17,228 bases of DNA from PUMD01 sp964599275 (lineage in GTDB: Bacteria > Bacillota > Sulfobacillia > SLMV01). The position numbers and the translations under genes are program-made. This document shows positions 7,939 to 15,380 of the stretch, piece by piece. The stretch's first letter is position 1. Every line of letters begins with the position of its first letter. The DNA is taken from assembly GCA_964599275.1 (NCBI GenBank), contig CAZRFK010000036.1:1-17228 (forward strand), written 5' to 3'. Under the pieces are notes generated by a model. It was not told where the DNA came from. It was given only the letters and a program-made list of their open reading frames with translations, and did no database searches.

Positions 7939-8316
7939 TCAGCGTACTAATTCGGGACCATCTTGGTCCTCTTCATCTGCTTCCTGAAGTCCTTCGCCTA
8001 TGGACTGGTTGACGGAGCGAAGAATGTCCTCAAACTCTTCTTTAGCCTGCAGAAACTCCATGACGGCAGCATTTTCATTCATATCCTGGCTGGCTTCATT
8101 AAGTTTCTCCACCTGTTCCTCGGTTGGCTGCATGCCAGACTGTTGAACGTTTTGGATTTTCTGCTGCGCCTGCTGGACGCTCTGCATGAGCAGCTGAGCC
8201 TGAGGATCATCTTCCAGCTTCTCCTCTGCTTGCTGAAGCTTCTGATACTCAGAAGTTTCCTTCAACTGACTGCCAAGATCTTTCGCTTGTTTTAAAATTT
8301 CAGATAAATCAGGCAA
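7939..8316 (-). CDS. YlbF/YmcA family protein
   Basis: A 125-residue, almost entirely helical, charged protein that fits the YlbF/YmcA (Com_YlbF) family. It opens with ILKQAKDLGSQLKETSEYQKL, where the SEYQKL segment is characteristic, and continues with a Gln-rich heptad-like region (QQAQQKIQ near 48-55) and a PTEEQVEKL helix. In Bacillus subtilis YlbF, YmcA and YaaT form a complex that acts with RNase Y on mRNA processing and affects competence, sporulation and biofilm formation. Whether this protein is the YlbF or YmcA type cannot be decided from sequence alone. The C-terminus is acidic (ADEEDQDG). The start is a TTG at 8316 with AGGAGG eight bases upstream. It reads toward the MetE-like gene across a 228-base gap that holds a hairpin, so cotranscription is doubtful. 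Confidence 0.75.
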   Translation of the reverse strand: MPDLSEILKQAKDLGSQLKETSEYQKLQQAEEKLEDDPQAQLLMQSVQQAQQKIQNVQQSGMQPTEEQVEKLNEASQDMNENAAVMEFLQAKEEFEDILRSVNQSIGEGLQEADEEDQDGPELVR

Positions 8317-8376
8317 GTTATTTTCCTCCTGTCAGTTACTCTACTGTAAGTTATTCTCACTAAGTGTACCATTTGC

Positions 8377-8407
8377 AGTATAAACCGCAACCATCGGCAG
8401 CAGTCAA
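8377..8407 (-). promoter_or_regulatory. candidate promoter for the YlbF gene
   Basis: On the minus strand TTGACT (8402-8407) and TATACT (8377-8382) each match sigma-A consensus in five of six positions. The spacer is 19 bases, longer than the ideal 17. The leader to the TTG start would be about 55 bases. Consensus match only. Confidence 0.4.
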
Positions 8408-8597
8408 CCGTTCAGATTCAAAAGCCTCTGTTTAACAAGTAAACAAGGACATCTGCTCATTTCAGAGAATAAAACATTGACAGCAAACCGACATACTCAA
8501 CAGAACAATGAAAATCGTTTTACAGCAAGATGGATGCAGAACCAGTAAGCCCTGTGCTGCAAACGTGGGGATACGCACACCAAGGAAGGAGAGTTAC

Positions 8598-10184
8598 ATG
8601 CTGGATGTAAAAATTACAAACGCCACCGTGGTGGATGGAACCGGCAACCAGCCGTTCGTGGCGAATCTAGGTATTGCCAATGGGCGGATAGTCCAAATCG
8701 GAACAGAGCTACCCCAGGCACATATTGAAATCTCTGCAGCTGACAAGGTGATAGCACCTGGTTTTATCGACATGCACAGTCACTCAGACCTTCGTCTTCT
8801 GGATTCACCCGCACCCCAAGCAAAGATCTCCCAGGGCATCACCACAGAGCTGCTGGGCCAGGATGGGCTCGGTACTGCCCCGGTAAATTCTGAAACTCTC
8901 CCTCAACTACAGCAGCTCACCGCCGGTCTTCTGGGTAGCAGACCAATCCGAAAATGGCGCTGGCGGAGTTTTTCTGATTATCTGGCCGTCCTGCATGATT
9001 GTTCATTACCCAACAACCAGGCAGTTTTAATCTCGCACGGTCCTGTACGGCTGGCAGCCATGGGCAATATCGACCGCCCTCCTAACAAAGAGGAGATGAA
9101 GCAGATACGCAGCCTGGTGGCCGGGGCGATGGAAGCCGGTGCCTTTGGCTTTTCCACCGGACTGATTTACCCCCCCGGAAGTTTTGCCAAAAAAGATGAG
9201 CTTACCGCCATAGCCGAGACCGTTGCTCTGTACGATGGTGTTTTTGTCATTCACCTCCGCGATGAGGGATATAATCTGCCGTCAGCCCTGGAGGAAGCCA
9301 TTGAGGTCTGTAGGGTCAGCGGTTGTCATCTGCATATCTCCCATCTGCAGGCTTACGGGGAGGTAAACTGGCACCATCTGCCGGGGGTTCTTGAGCGAAT
9401 CAGTGAGGCGCGCAGCTCTGAAGTCCCCACAACCTGTGACCGATATCCATATCTGGCCGGAAGCACGGTTCTTTCAGCCGTACTCCCCGCCTGGGTTCTC
9501 GATGGCGGCCCTCAGGCTGCAATAAATCGGCTTGCCGATGAAAAGCAGCGAAAGGCCATTCACGAGGCATTCGAAGAAGGGTTAGAAGTGTGGCACAACC
9601 GTTCCATTTCAGTAGGTTGGGAAAACATCATGATATCATGGGTAAAAAGCCACGAAAACACTCCCCTGATCGGTAAGTCCATTGCTCAAATATCAGAAGA
9701 TGAAGGCAAAAACCCTATAGACGTGGTCTGCGACTTACTGCTTGAAGAAGAACTTGAAGTAACCATGATCAGTCATTACGGAAGCGAGGATAATTTGAAA
9801 AGAATTTACCGCCATCCCGCTTCGGTTGTGGCTACTGATGGAATTTACGGGGGACGCCCTCATCCCCGTCTTTGGGGCACCTTTCCCCGATTCTTTTCCC
9901 GATATATACGTGATAAAGGGCTAATTAATCTCCCAGAGGCTGTTCAAAAGACGTCCTCGTTCCCAGCTGATATTCTCGGACTGTCGGACCGGGGACGCAT
10001 AGAGACCGGCAAATATGCTGACCTGGTTATCTTCGATCTCGAAAATATCGCTGATAAGGCCACATATGAGAATCCGGAGCAAACTTCTAAGGGTATTGAT
10101 TGGGTGCTGGTGAATGGCCAGCCAGCCTTTACCCCCGAAACTGCAACGCACAAACTCCCGGGTCAGATACTCAGACGCATTTAA
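8598..10184 (+). CDS. N-acyl-D-amino-acid deacylase (D-aminoacylase) family amidohydrolase
   Basis: A 528-residue metal-dependent amidohydrolase of the D-aminoacylase family, which releases D-amino acids from N-acyl-D-amino acids. The N-terminal beta domain (VKITNATVVDGTG, 4-16) is followed by the metal motif APGFIDMHSHSD (53-64; His60, His62). Further marks are VIHLRDEG (217-224; His219), HISHL (246-250; His249), VATDGIYGG (411-419; Asp414) and HPR with GTFPRF (422-432). The C-terminal GKYADLVIFD (471-480) closes the amidohydrolase barrel signature. Where classical D-aminoacylases have a Cys ligand in GNCG, this protein has GQDG (Asp89), a variant I recall from other database members. The substrate is therefore uncertain; it could also act on cyclic amides. 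The ATG at 8598 has AAGGAAGGAGAG upstream; an earlier in-frame ATG at 8508 has none. The gene stands alone between divergent and convergent neighbours. Confidence 0.8.
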   Translation: MLDVKITNATVVDGTGNQPFVANLGIANGRIVQIGTELPQAHIEISAADKVIAPGFIDMHSHSDLRLLDSPAPQAKISQGITTELLGQDGLGTAPVNSETLPQLQQLTAGLLGSRPIRKWRWRSFSDYLAVLHDCSLPNNQAVLISHGPVRLAAMGNIDRPPNKEEMKQIRSLVAGAMEAGAFGFSTGLIYPPGSFAKKDELTAIAETVALYDGVFVIHLRDEGYNLPSALEEAIEVCRVSGCHLHISHLQAYGEVNWHHLPGVLERISEARSSEVPTTCDRYPYLAGSTVLSAVLPAWVLDGGPQAAINRLADEKQRKAIHEAFEEGLEVWHNRSISVGWENIMISWVKSHENTPLIGKSIAQISEDEGKNPIDVVCDLLLEEELEVTMISHYGSEDNLKRIYRHPASVVATDGIYGGRPHPRLWGTFPRFFSRYIRDKGLINLPEAVQKTSSFPADILGLSDRGRIETGKYADLVIFDLENIADKATYENPEQTSKGIDWVLVNGQPAFTPETATHKLPGQILRRI

Positions 10185-10203
10185 CCTAATAACTCAGATT
10201 GCC

Positions 10204-10240
10204 GGGGCGCCGGCGCATGATGAAATTTTGCCGGCACCCC
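10204..10240. terminator. GC-rich inverted repeat between convergent genes
   Basis: GGGGCGCCGGC (10204-10214) and GCCGGCACCCC (10230-10240) form an 11-base-pair stem with a 15-base loop. It lies in the 77 bases between the deacylase stop (10184) and the end of the leftward ThDP enzyme gene (10262). The one imperfect position is a U.G pair in leftward RNA and a C.A mismatch in rightward RNA, so it best suits the leftward transcript. No T-rich tract follows on either side. Confidence 0.45.
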
Positions 10241-10261
10241 ATCTCAACTGCAAAGATGTTC

Positions 10262-11158
10262 CTACTGTTGGTACATTATTTGATCAATCTGCCTGCGCAC
10301 TTCTGGGGGAGCTGGAGCCTGCACAGGTACCTCTATCACTGCAGGTCGACGGTTGTTAAATGCCTGCTGCAGGGCAGAACGCATTTCTTGTGCCATCTGC
10401 ACTGAAAAAGCATCGGCTCCAAGGCTTTGTGCCACGCCGGCCAGCGGTAGATTCTTGGGCATCCTGACCTCCGTCGGTTCGATGCCCATCTTCATCTGTT
10501 CATGCTCCTCAATGGCCATTTTACGATTGTCCAGCACCAGCACCACTACCGGCAGCTGGTGTTTTACTGCTGAAGTGAGTTCGGAGGCGCTCCCCAGAAA
10601 GCCTGCATCGCCGGTCACTGCCAGCACCGGACGGTCCGGGTAGGCTATCTGTCCTGACAGAGCCGCCGGCAGGGCAAATCCAAGCGTTCTCCACATCCCG
10701 GAAACCAGGACTTCCTGGCTCTTTGCAGGGAAATGAGCGCCAAACCACAGTGCACTGTCACCAACATCGAGGGATATGAGTGCATCATCAGAAACTACCT
10801 CACCGGCAGACTCCATCACTCGAGCAGGATGTACGCCCTCTGACGGAGATTCTGCCTTCTCGCTTTGTTCAGTACGCCACCCGTTGTACGTATCAATTGC
10901 ATACTGACACCAGTCGTCGCGAGCCTGCTGGGCAGCAGGCAGAATCTCCAACATGGCTGACAGTGCGTCGCCAGCGTCTGCTAACAGTGCCATGTCGGCG
11001 GGAATTTCAATTCCTAAACGCTCCCCCTGGCAATCTATCTGCAGGACCTGAGCCGCTTCTGACAGACTATCATCCGGCCACCAGCTGGTCCCAACAGTCA
11101 GAACTGTATCTGCCTCTGAAAGGATCTGGCGGGGGGGGCGTGCCAGCATCGCCGACAA
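10262..11158 (-). CDS. ThDP-dependent acetolactate-synthase-like enzyme, C-terminal part (frameshifted)
   Basis: This frame encodes the central and C-terminal domains of the enzyme whose N-terminus lies in another frame at 11070-11927. It begins in the middle domain (QILSEADTVLTVGTSWWPDD, a ThDP-enzyme M-domain strand) and runs into the ThDP-binding domain. That domain holds GDAGFLG and, 27 residues after the GDA, LVLDN; together they are the GDG...N motif that binds Mg-ThDP. MWRTLGFALPAALSG just before it is the usual substrate-side segment of acetolactate synthase and pyruvate oxidase relatives. The in-frame ATG at 11158 is internal to the overlap and has no ribosome binding site, so this is unlikely to be a separate gene. 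Deleting one C from the eight-C run at 11131-11138 fuses both halves into a normal-length protein of about 554 residues. Confidence 0.7.
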   Translation of the reverse strand: MSAMLARPPRQILSEADTVLTVGTSWWPDDSLSEAAQVLQIDCQGERLGIEIPADMALLADAGDALSAMLEILPAAQQARDDWCQYAIDTYNGWRTEQSEKAESPSEGVHPARVMESAGEVVSDDALISLDVGDSALWFGAHFPAKSQEVLVSGMWRTLGFALPAALSGQIAYPDRPVLAVTGDAGFLGSASELTSAVKHQLPVVVLVLDNRKMAIEEHEQMKMGIEPTEVRMPKNLPLAGVAQSLGADAFSVQMAQEMRSALQQAFNNRRPAVIEVPVQAPAPPEVRRQIDQIMYQQ

Positions 11159-11927
11159 CTCCCATAAGCAGCGGCTCGTCTGAAGGAAACACCCCTACTG
11201 CCGGAAGGGTACACACCATAGGGGCCGGCAGGGCACTGGCGAATCGCCACAGTTGCGGGGCGAAATTCCGCGCTGACTGACCAAAAACTATAACAGGTCG
11301 GTCAGATGCCGCCATCTCTTCGGCCATCTGATGAACTAACTGTGGATCCATCTGAGGTTTTTTGTGCCGCTGGAGCTCAGCACCATACGGAGGCTGACGT
11401 ACAGGTTCAGGGCAGCTGTACATCTGGACATCTCTGGGTAAAGCCAGATGTGCGGATGTATTGTTTGCGTGAGCCGTGCGCATGGCCTTTCTGAGCAGAT
11501 GCAGGGAACCAACAGGGTCGCTGCCGGTTGCAGAAAAGCTGGTGCACCCAGCAAAGGTCAGATTCGGTTCCGTGGTTTGCTGGTAGCTGGTTCCTCGCAG
11601 ATGCTGAGGAGACTGACCGCTAAGCGCCAGCAGTGGAACTGAATCGTAATAAGCATCATAAGCTCCATTGATGAGATAGGCAGCTGCTGGACCTGCATCA
11701 GCAAAGCATACCCCCAGTTCGCCGGTGATTTTGGCATAAGCAGAGGCGCACAACCCTGTCGTTTTAGCGCTTTGTAATGAAACAAAATATGGGCCATCTC
11801 CAGATTTCATGGCTGATACTAAAGGACCAATGCTGTCACCGATGGTCCCAAACACATACCTTACTCCCCAGGCGTGCAGCTGTTCTGCAGTCTTTTCGGC
11901 CACTGTTTCATCATTATTTTGATTCAT
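11070..11927 (-). CDS. ThDP-dependent acetolactate-synthase-like enzyme, N-terminal part (frameshifted)
   Basis: This frame holds the pyrimidine-binding domain and part of the middle domain of a decarboxylase/carboligase of the acetolactate synthase superfamily. GVRYVFGTIGDSIGPL (21-36), AGPAAAYLINGAYDAYYDSVPLLALSGQ (78-105) and LALPRDVQ (161-168) match family blocks. The activating glutamate, normally four residues after the block-1 strand (RHE in relatives), aligns with Ala54 in SLQSAK, so ordinary ThDP activation should be impaired or achieved otherwise, as in glyoxylate carboligase, which has valine there. The last 22 or so residues, after GDAGTPP, are out of frame. The second of two adjacent ATGs (11927) has AGGAGG at better spacing than the first (11930). 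The aminotransferase upstream suggests a shared pathway; the substrate is unknown. Confidence 0.7.
   Translation of the reverse strand: MNQNNDETVAEKTAEQLHAWGVRYVFGTIGDSIGPLVSAMKSGDGPYFVSLQSAKTTGLCASAYAKITGELGVCFADAGPAAAYLINGAYDAYYDSVPLLALSGQSPQHLRGTSYQQTTEPNLTFAGCTSFSATGSDPVGSLHLLRKAMRTAHANNTSAHLALPRDVQMYSCPEPVRQPPYGAELQRHKKPQMDPQLVHQMAEEMAASDRPVIVFGQSARNFAPQLWRFASALPAPMVCTLPAVGVFPSDEPLLMGVVGDAGTPPPPDPFRGRYSSDCWDQLVAG
11131..11138 (-). other. eight-C homopolymer at the frameshift in the ThDP enzyme gene
   Basis: The leftward reading strand has eight consecutive C residues here. Seven would restore one continuous frame reading GDAGTPPRQILSEAD. It may be a sequencing or assembly error, a real null mutation or a slippage-prone phase-variation tract; the sequence alone cannot decide. 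Confidence 0.8.
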
Positions 11928-12193
11928 CATAGCCCTCCTAATAAAGAGAAATGTAAACAGTCGAACTCAATCTTTCGAGTGTCATCAGATAAAAGACAGA
12001 TGCATGTTTACCTGTCCCCGCACTGTCATCTGCTTATCCTAGCAATAGCAGCCACGTATACATCAGAAATTGGGCTTTTTCGTCTCTGCACAGACCCAAT
12101 GATTGACCGCCTACAGATAAAATTGACGATATGGCGAAACTCATGTGAATGGAATGCTTGATGAAAGTAGTGAATTGAAACTAATTTCTTGAG

Positions 12194-12281
12194 GGGGTAC
12201 CCCTTGCGCAGCTGAGAGTGTACGCATGGGTATGCGCCGCCGCGAAGAGACAACGCGACGGCGCTCAACTGAATTCAGTTC
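12194..12281. repeat. cluster of four inverted repeats in the intergenic region
   Basis: Four dyads lie within 88 bases: GGGGTACCCC (12194-12203), CGCAT-gggt-ATGCG (12223-12236), an 11-base-pair stem 12234-12244/12254-12264, and the perfect 14-base palindrome AACTGAATTCAGTT (12267-12280) touching the aminotransferase stop codon. The 11-base-pair stem is fully paired (one U.G) only in leftward RNA and probably marks the 3' end of the aminotransferase mRNA, though no U tract follows. The rest of the 352-base gap (11928-12193) shows only the ribosome binding site of the next gene. Confidence 0.5.
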
Positions 12282-13593
12282 ACCTCAACTCTTCTATAAC
12301 CTCAGCCAGATTATTCACCACTTTGTCCAGTTCTTCTGAGGATATGACCAGTGGAGGAGATAGAGTCATGACATTTCCAAGAGCCCGCATGATGATTCCC
12401 CGCTTGAGCAGCTGTCTATTCACCCGCAGTCCCGCACCTTCAGGTCCTTCCAGTTCCACACGCGCCAAAAGCCCCTTGCCGTTTACGTCGGCAACCGCAG
12501 GCAGTTCGTGAAGTTCTTGCAGACGTTTCAGCAGATACTCACCCTTCGTTCTGGACTGGTCCACCAGGCCTTCATTTTCAATTATGTCCAGGTTGGCATC
12601 AGCCGCAGCGCAGGCGGCAGGATGTCCGGCAAAGGTATTTCCGTGACGGAATTCCCGGCCCTCACCGTGTTCACCCAAGCACACCTGGTAAAGCTCCTCC
12701 CTGGCCATCGTTGCACCAAGCGGCAGATAACCAGAAGTGATGCCCTTGGCAAAGGTCATGATGTCTGGTTTGACATCCCAGTGCTCGCAGGCAAACATCT
12801 TTCCGGTTCTTCCAAACCCGGTTATAACTTCATCGGTTATCAGTAGAATATCGTTTTCCCGGCAAATCCTCTGGATTTCCGGCCAGTAATCATCAGGTGG
12901 AACTATAACCCCACCCGCTCCCAGCACCGGTTCAGCAATAAAAGCCGCCACCGAATCGGCACCCTCAAACTCTATGGTCCTTTCCAGCTGCTGGGCACAC
13001 TGCAGACTGCAGGTTTCGGTGTTAAGGTCATATGGACAGCTGAAGCAGTGCGGGGGTTCTATGTGCCGGAAACCGGGAACCAGGGGTTCAAATTTACTCC
13101 GCTTGTCAGTCAGGCCATTTGCGCTCAAAGCTCCCATGGTCACTCCATGGTAAGCACGACGGAGAGCAATCACCTTATATTTGCCCGGTTTATCCTTAAC
13201 ATTCCAGTACTGCCAGGCGATCTTCAGCGCCGTTTCCACCGCCTCTGACCCTCCTGAGGAAAAAAACACCCGGCCCATCCCCAGATTTTCAGTCATCTTC
13301 ACCAACCGGCGGGCCAGCCTGGTGGCCGCCTCGTTCGACATACCGGCAAATGAGGGGAAGTAGCTGAGCTTTTCCATCTGTTCAGTCGCTGCATCAACGA
13401 TCTCCTGGCGTCCAAATCCCGCATTGGCCAGCCACAGGGCTCCATGGGCATCAATAAAAGTCCGCCCCAAATTATCAGTCACCCTGGCACCTTCCCCCGA
13501 TGTCATGACCAGTGGTTCTTCATCAGCGAGGTCTCCCATCTGGGTGAACGGCGCCCATAAATAATCCTGATACTCTTTACGTGGATCGGTCAA
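12280..13593 (-). CDS. class III PLP-dependent aminotransferase
   Basis: A 437-residue fold-type I, class III aminotransferase of the omega-amino-acid type, which moves an amino group from a terminal amine to a keto acid, usually pyruvate. FSSGGSEAVETALK (111-124) binds the PLP phosphate, AYHG at 147-150 stacks the ring, LLITDEVITGFGRTG (250-264) holds Asp254, and TFAKG (280-284) carries the Schiff-base lysine Lys283. Thr320 in HGNTFAGHP contacts the phosphate of the partner subunit. A Cys-containing loop (PHCFSCPY, then TCSLQC, 181-199) is common in this subgroup. Donors such as beta-alanine, taurine, putrescine or GABA cannot be distinguished. I chose the TTG at 13593, with GAGGAGGG six bases upstream; an ATG at 13620 is possible but has a poorer site. 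The ThDP enzyme gene follows on the same strand after 352 bases. Confidence 0.88.
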   Translation of the reverse strand: MTDPRKEYQDYLWAPFTQMGDLADEEPLVMTSGEGARVTDNLGRTFIDAHGALWLANAGFGRQEIVDAATEQMEKLSYFPSFAGMSNEAATRLARRLVKMTENLGMGRVFFSSGGSEAVETALKIAWQYWNVKDKPGKYKVIALRRAYHGVTMGALSANGLTDKRSKFEPLVPGFRHIEPPHCFSCPYDLNTETCSLQCAQQLERTIEFEGADSVAAFIAEPVLGAGGVIVPPDDYWPEIQRICRENDILLITDEVITGFGRTGKMFACEHWDVKPDIMTFAKGITSGYLPLGATMAREELYQVCLGEHGEGREFRHGNTFAGHPAACAAADANLDIIENEGLVDQSRTKGEYLLKRLQELHELPAVADVNGKGLLARVELEGPEGAGLRVNRQLLKRGIIMRALGNVMTLSPPLVISSEELDKVVNNLAEVIEELR

Positions 13594-13790
13594 CTTTAAC
13601 CCTCCTCGGGTATAAGACATATAAATCCATCCTACCATCCTGCAAGATCGAGGTAGAAACTGAATCCACTTCTATTTAGGTAAATTCGGGACAGAACCAG
13701 CAATTCCTACTCCGATCAGCACAATGATGAATAAACGGGCAAACTTGTGAAAAACTTAGTCTACCAGAGGAAGGTGTCCTGAAAGCCGAT

Positions 13791-15380
13791 ATGCTGAGAG
13801 AACTGTTGAAAAGCTTACTAAGTAAAACACATAAAAATGACAACAATGATTCATCTGGGGAGGACACTCCCCTTTCATCATCGCTGCGTGCAAACCTCGA
13901 GCAGGTGAACGAAAGTTTTGCCCCCAGTACTGGTTTGAAAATACGCCACTTCAGTCTGGGCGGAGACAATCAGCTGCCGGTGGCGCTGGTTTATTTTGAG
14001 GAACTCATTGATGAAGATTCCCTGGTCTCATCGGTCATACAACCTCTTATGGTTTGGGCCCGACCGGTACTTGGCCCTGAAAGCCAGGAATCTGACCTGG
14101 CTGAAAGAATTTTAAACCAGCTGCTGCCAACCGAGGAGTCGTTGATGATTGATAGTCTGAATGAATTGACGGATAACGTTCTGAACGGAAATTGCATATT
14201 ACTGACAGAAGGTAGCAGCAGGGCCATATCTGTGGAGCTGACAGGGTGGCCCAAAAGACAGGTGGAGGAACCCTCAGCAGAGGTGCTGTTGCGCGGTCCT
14301 CGCGACGGCTTTACCGAGAATCTACAGGACAATCTGGGTCTGATTCGCCGACGAATAAAGAGCCCTCAACTGGCGGTACACAGTTTCAAACTTGGAACGA
14401 GAACAAAAACTGAAACAGCAATTTTGCACATGGAAGATCTTGCACCGGAAAATGTGGTACAGGAGGTACACAGACGAGTTGAGGCAATTGACGTTGACAA
14501 AATAGTCAGCGGTCGTCAGGTACAACAGCTGATCACTGACCACCCTTACTCACTTTTACCTACCATTCGCTCAACAGAACGACCCGATGTGATAGCCTCG
14601 GAGCTGCTGGAAGGCAGGGTAATAGTTTTGATAGATACAGATCCATTTGTCCTGCTCCTGCCCTACGAGTTTTTCACCATCTTCGCTACCGCAGAGGCAC
14701 ACAATCTGCATTTTGCTCTCAGTACAGTACTGAGATCCTGCGGTATGATATCCTTCTGGTTGTCCATCTTCATAACCGCTTTTTACGTGGCTCTCACTTC
14801 CTATCACCAGGAGCTTGTGCCCTTTCCGCTGTTGATGAACTTTGCCGTAGCCCAGGCTGGCGTTCCTTTTCCCGTAGCTTTTTCTGCCCTGGGAGTTGAG
14901 GCAGTCCTCGAAATTCTGCGCGAAGCGGGGGCCAGACTTCCCCGACCGATAGGGCAGGCGGTGTCCATAGTTGGCGCCATCGTGCTGGGCCAGGCAGCCA
15001 TACAGGCCGGCATTATTCCCCCGGGGCTGGTGATTGCTGCAGCTTCAGCCACCATCTTTTCCTTTGCCGTACCTGATTACGAGGCCACCACCACCTTCCG
15101 ACTTTTCCGCTACCCGATAATTATTATGGCTGGAGCATTAGGACTATTTGGCACAGCCCTGACGCTTATAGTGATCATATTCCACCTTTGTTCCCTGAAA
15201 TCGTTCGGAGTACCTTACGTAGCCCTGTTTACACCCGGCAGAGTTTCAGAACTGGCTGAAAAACAGCTCGCTGTTCCATATCAGATTCGAAGACCCATCC
15301 GACCAGGGGGCGGACGCGACCGGCGGCGTCAGGGACAGTCTCCACGTCCGCGTGACCCAGGAGAAGTCGGCAATGATTAA
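13791..15380 (+). CDS. gerAA: spore germination receptor A subunit (GerA family)
   Basis: A 529-residue subunit of a Ger-type germinant receptor in the spore inner membrane. The N-terminal soluble part (about 1-285) carries the family blocks LLRGPRDGFTENL (167-179), NLGLIRRRIKSPQL (181-194), GTRTKTETAILHMEDL (202-217) and the STERPDVIASELLEGRVIVLIDTDPF block (261-286). The C-terminal membrane part has about five helices with FYVALTSYHQELVP (331-344), RLPRPIGQAVSIVGAIVLGQAAI (382-404) and FSFAVPDYE (423-431). A short Arg/Gly/Pro-rich basic tail (about 498-524) lies at the C-terminus. AGAGGAAGG lies about 15 bases before the ATG, which is far; a CTG at 13779 would be closer. The gene overlaps the next one by eight bases. 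The subunit letter is by family; the paralogue (GerA, GerB, GerK) cannot be assigned. Confidence 0.93.
   Translation: MLRELLKSLLSKTHKNDNNDSSGEDTPLSSSLRANLEQVNESFAPSTGLKIRHFSLGGDNQLPVALVYFEELIDEDSLVSSVIQPLMVWARPVLGPESQESDLAERILNQLLPTEESLMIDSLNELTDNVLNGNCILLTEGSSRAISVELTGWPKRQVEEPSAEVLLRGPRDGFTENLQDNLGLIRRRIKSPQLAVHSFKLGTRTKTETAILHMEDLAPENVVQEVHRRVEAIDVDKIVSGRQVQQLITDHPYSLLPTIRSTERPDVIASELLEGRVIVLIDTDPFVLLLPYEFFTIFATAEAHNLHFALSTVLRSCGMISFWLSIFITAFYVALTSYHQELVPFPLLMNFAVAQAGVPFPVAFSALGVEAVLEILREAGARLPRPIGQAVSIVGAIVLGQAAIQAGIIPPGLVIAAASATIFSFAVPDYEATTTFRLFRYPIIIMAGALGLFGTALTLIVIIFHLCSLKSFGVPYVALFTPGRVSELAEKQLAVPYQIRRPIRPGGGRDRRRQGQSPRPRDPGEVGND

Noticed and set aside
8477..8482. Perfect TTGACA upstream of the D-aminoacylase-like gene.
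   Set aside because: No acceptable -10 hexamer lies 16-18 bases downstream (ACAGAA at 8500-8505), so I did not call a promoter.
10780..11280. 166-codon rightward open frame across the frameshift region of the ThDP enzyme gene.
   Set aside because: Antisense to two recognisable enzyme domains, with no family resemblance; a shadow frame.
12190..12240. Resemblance to the 5' half of a thiamine pyrophosphate riboswitch (GGGG...CAGCTGAGAGT), tempting beside a ThDP enzyme gene.
   Set aside because: The 3' half (CCTGATCTGG and the following conserved block) is missing, and the match is on the plus strand, pointing into the 3' end of the aminotransferase gene rather than toward the ThDP gene.
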